DNA of 29,754 nucleotides from the IMG/VR virus record IMGVR_UViG_3300033571_003572, positions 1 through 29,754 of that record; one strand, 5' to 3'. Both the position numbers and the translations under genes were made by a program. Below the pieces are notes generated by a model. That model did not search any database and was not told the origin of the DNA. It saw only the letters and a list, made by a program, of their open reading frames with translations. Positions 29,325 to 29,754 of this stretch are shown in pieces. Position 1 is the stretch's first letter. Each line of letters opens with the position of its first letter. The stretch is from a virus.

Positions 29325-29754
29325 AAGGATTTAAGATAACGACCGCCTCGGACGTACTTAACAAATTGAAAAATTACCGTACAAATTACCATGATCGCGG
29401 TAAATACCTCGGATTTCCGGCCGTCGACCGACATTATACCATGCAATTAGGTAACGTTACGGATTGGACGGGTTACCCAATAAGCGGTAAAACACAGTTT
29501 TTAATGGAAATGTTAATTAACACGTCCGTAATGCACGGTTGGCGCCATTTAATTTATTTCCCCGACGTTGGTTCAAACGTGGAAATTATCGCGGACCTAA
29601 TCCACAAAAAAACGGGTAAAACTTTTGATCCAAAAGCAACAAACCACATTACCGAAACGGAAATTTACGCGGCCATTGATTGGATAACACACCATTTTTT
29701 AGTTTTGACAAAACAGGACGTAAAAGCAAAGTTAACCCCAACGCAATTTTGGGA
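29309..29754 (+). CDS. Twinkle/DnaB-type replicative DNA helicase, N-terminal part (continues at base 1)
   Basis: The gene starts at ATG 29309, overlapping the end of the replication-organiser gene (stop 29322-29324), and is cut by the window end. Joined through the 87-base repeat to bases 2-643 it encodes 333 residues. Residues 55-62 (GYPISGKT) are a Walker A motif for NTP binding, preceded by a short N-terminal region with no primase or Toprim domain. The order (Walker A, then an acidic motif in IDSW, then a His motif in IIHP, then NKIKP) matches the helicase half of Twinkle/T7 gp4-like proteins. It should unwind the phage replication fork as a ring-shaped hexamer. Because the primase half is absent, priming probably depends on the host or on another phage protein. 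Confidence 0.85.
   Translation, partial: MLESIKGFKITTASDVLNKLKNYRTNYHDRGKYLGFPAVDRHYTMQLGNVTDWTGYPISGKTQFLMEMLINTSVMHGWRHLIYFPDVGSNVEIIADLIHKKTGKTFDPKATNHITETEIYAAIDWITHHFLVLTKQDVKAKLTPTQFW
29668..29754. repeat. terminal direct repeat, second copy
   Basis: This is the exact second copy of bases 1-87. Removing one copy gives a circle of about 29,667 bp in which the helicase gene is intact. Confidence 0.95.

Noticed and set aside
1-29754. Many minus-strand open frames of 60-200 residues (for example 17654-18262, 16784-17302, 8301-8663)
   Set aside because: They lie opposite clear plus-strand genes, have low-complexity or Arg/Ser/Phe-rich translations and no motifs; they are shadows caused by codon bias.
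1-29754. CRISPR array, tRNA genes, transposon ends, integrase, diversity-generating retroelement
   Set aside because: No regularly spaced repeats, cloverleaf sequences, transposase, recombinase or reverse transcriptase motifs were found on either strand.
1-29754. Shine-Dalgarno sites
   Set aside because: GGAGG-like sequences before starts are absent or random; A-rich leaders are the rule, as in Bacteroidota.

Overview
The window is almost certainly the complete genome of a tailed bacteriophage (Caudoviricetes) infecting a Bacteroidota host. The first 87 bases recur exactly as the last 87 (1-87 = 29668-29754), and one helicase gene runs in frame from the end of the window into its start, so the molecule or its assembly graph is circular, about 29,667 bp. 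Host evidence: promoters match the Bacteroidota consensus (TTG near -33, TAnnTTTG near -7; e.g. 26758-26787), translation leaders are A-rich without Shine-Dalgarno sites, and one gene belongs to DUF3127, a family best known from Bacteroidota. All convincing genes lie on the + strand. I see no integrase, CI-type repressor, tRNA or CRISPR array, so nothing points to lysogeny.

Layout around the circle, starting at the early promoter at 26758: (1) small early genes at 26824-28100, including a 38-residue membrane protein and a DnaJ-type zinc-finger mini-protein; (2) replication: a protein with a DnaA domain IV-like HTH (28097), a replication-organiser protein (28605), and a Twinkle/DnaB-type helicase (29309 through the join to 643); (3) recombination and DNA processing: NinG-like nuclease (944), HTH protein (1696), ERF annealing protein (2262), PD-(D/E)XK exonuclease (2854), SSB-like DUF3127 protein (4050), small HTH regulator (4484) and cytosine-C5 methyltransferase (4693), followed by small unknown genes to 6926; (4) packaging and head: probable TerS (6930), TerL (7306), portal (8703), HK97 prohead protease (10136), major capsid protein (10907); (5) neck and tail: adaptor (12472), neck/tail completion (13221), tail tube (13935), small chaperone-position genes, a 974-residue tape measure (15930), baseplate/tail proteins (18851-23021), C1q-like fibre tip (23021), Cys-rich repeat protein (23637); the long tape measure and separate tail tube indicate a siphovirus; (6) lysis: holin, a small protein with u-spanin-like topology, and a probable endolysin (25424-26599).

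The most interesting non-coding parts are: an orphan promoter followed by an intrinsic terminator with no ORF between them (26578-26710), predicting an RNA of about 95 nt; an early operon that crosses two intrinsic terminators (27096-27120 and 28530-28587) with no recognisable promoter after either, which suggests antitermination; two interleaved inverted repeats at 28500-28579 that could form an H-type pseudoknot upstream of the replication genes; near-identical promoter-leader cassettes at 1516 and 2826 and a recurring AAAACATC leader motif; and a terminator hairpin abutting a promoter at 15025-15062 whose transcript would be almost leaderless. Function assignments come from motif recognition by eye; no database search was possible.
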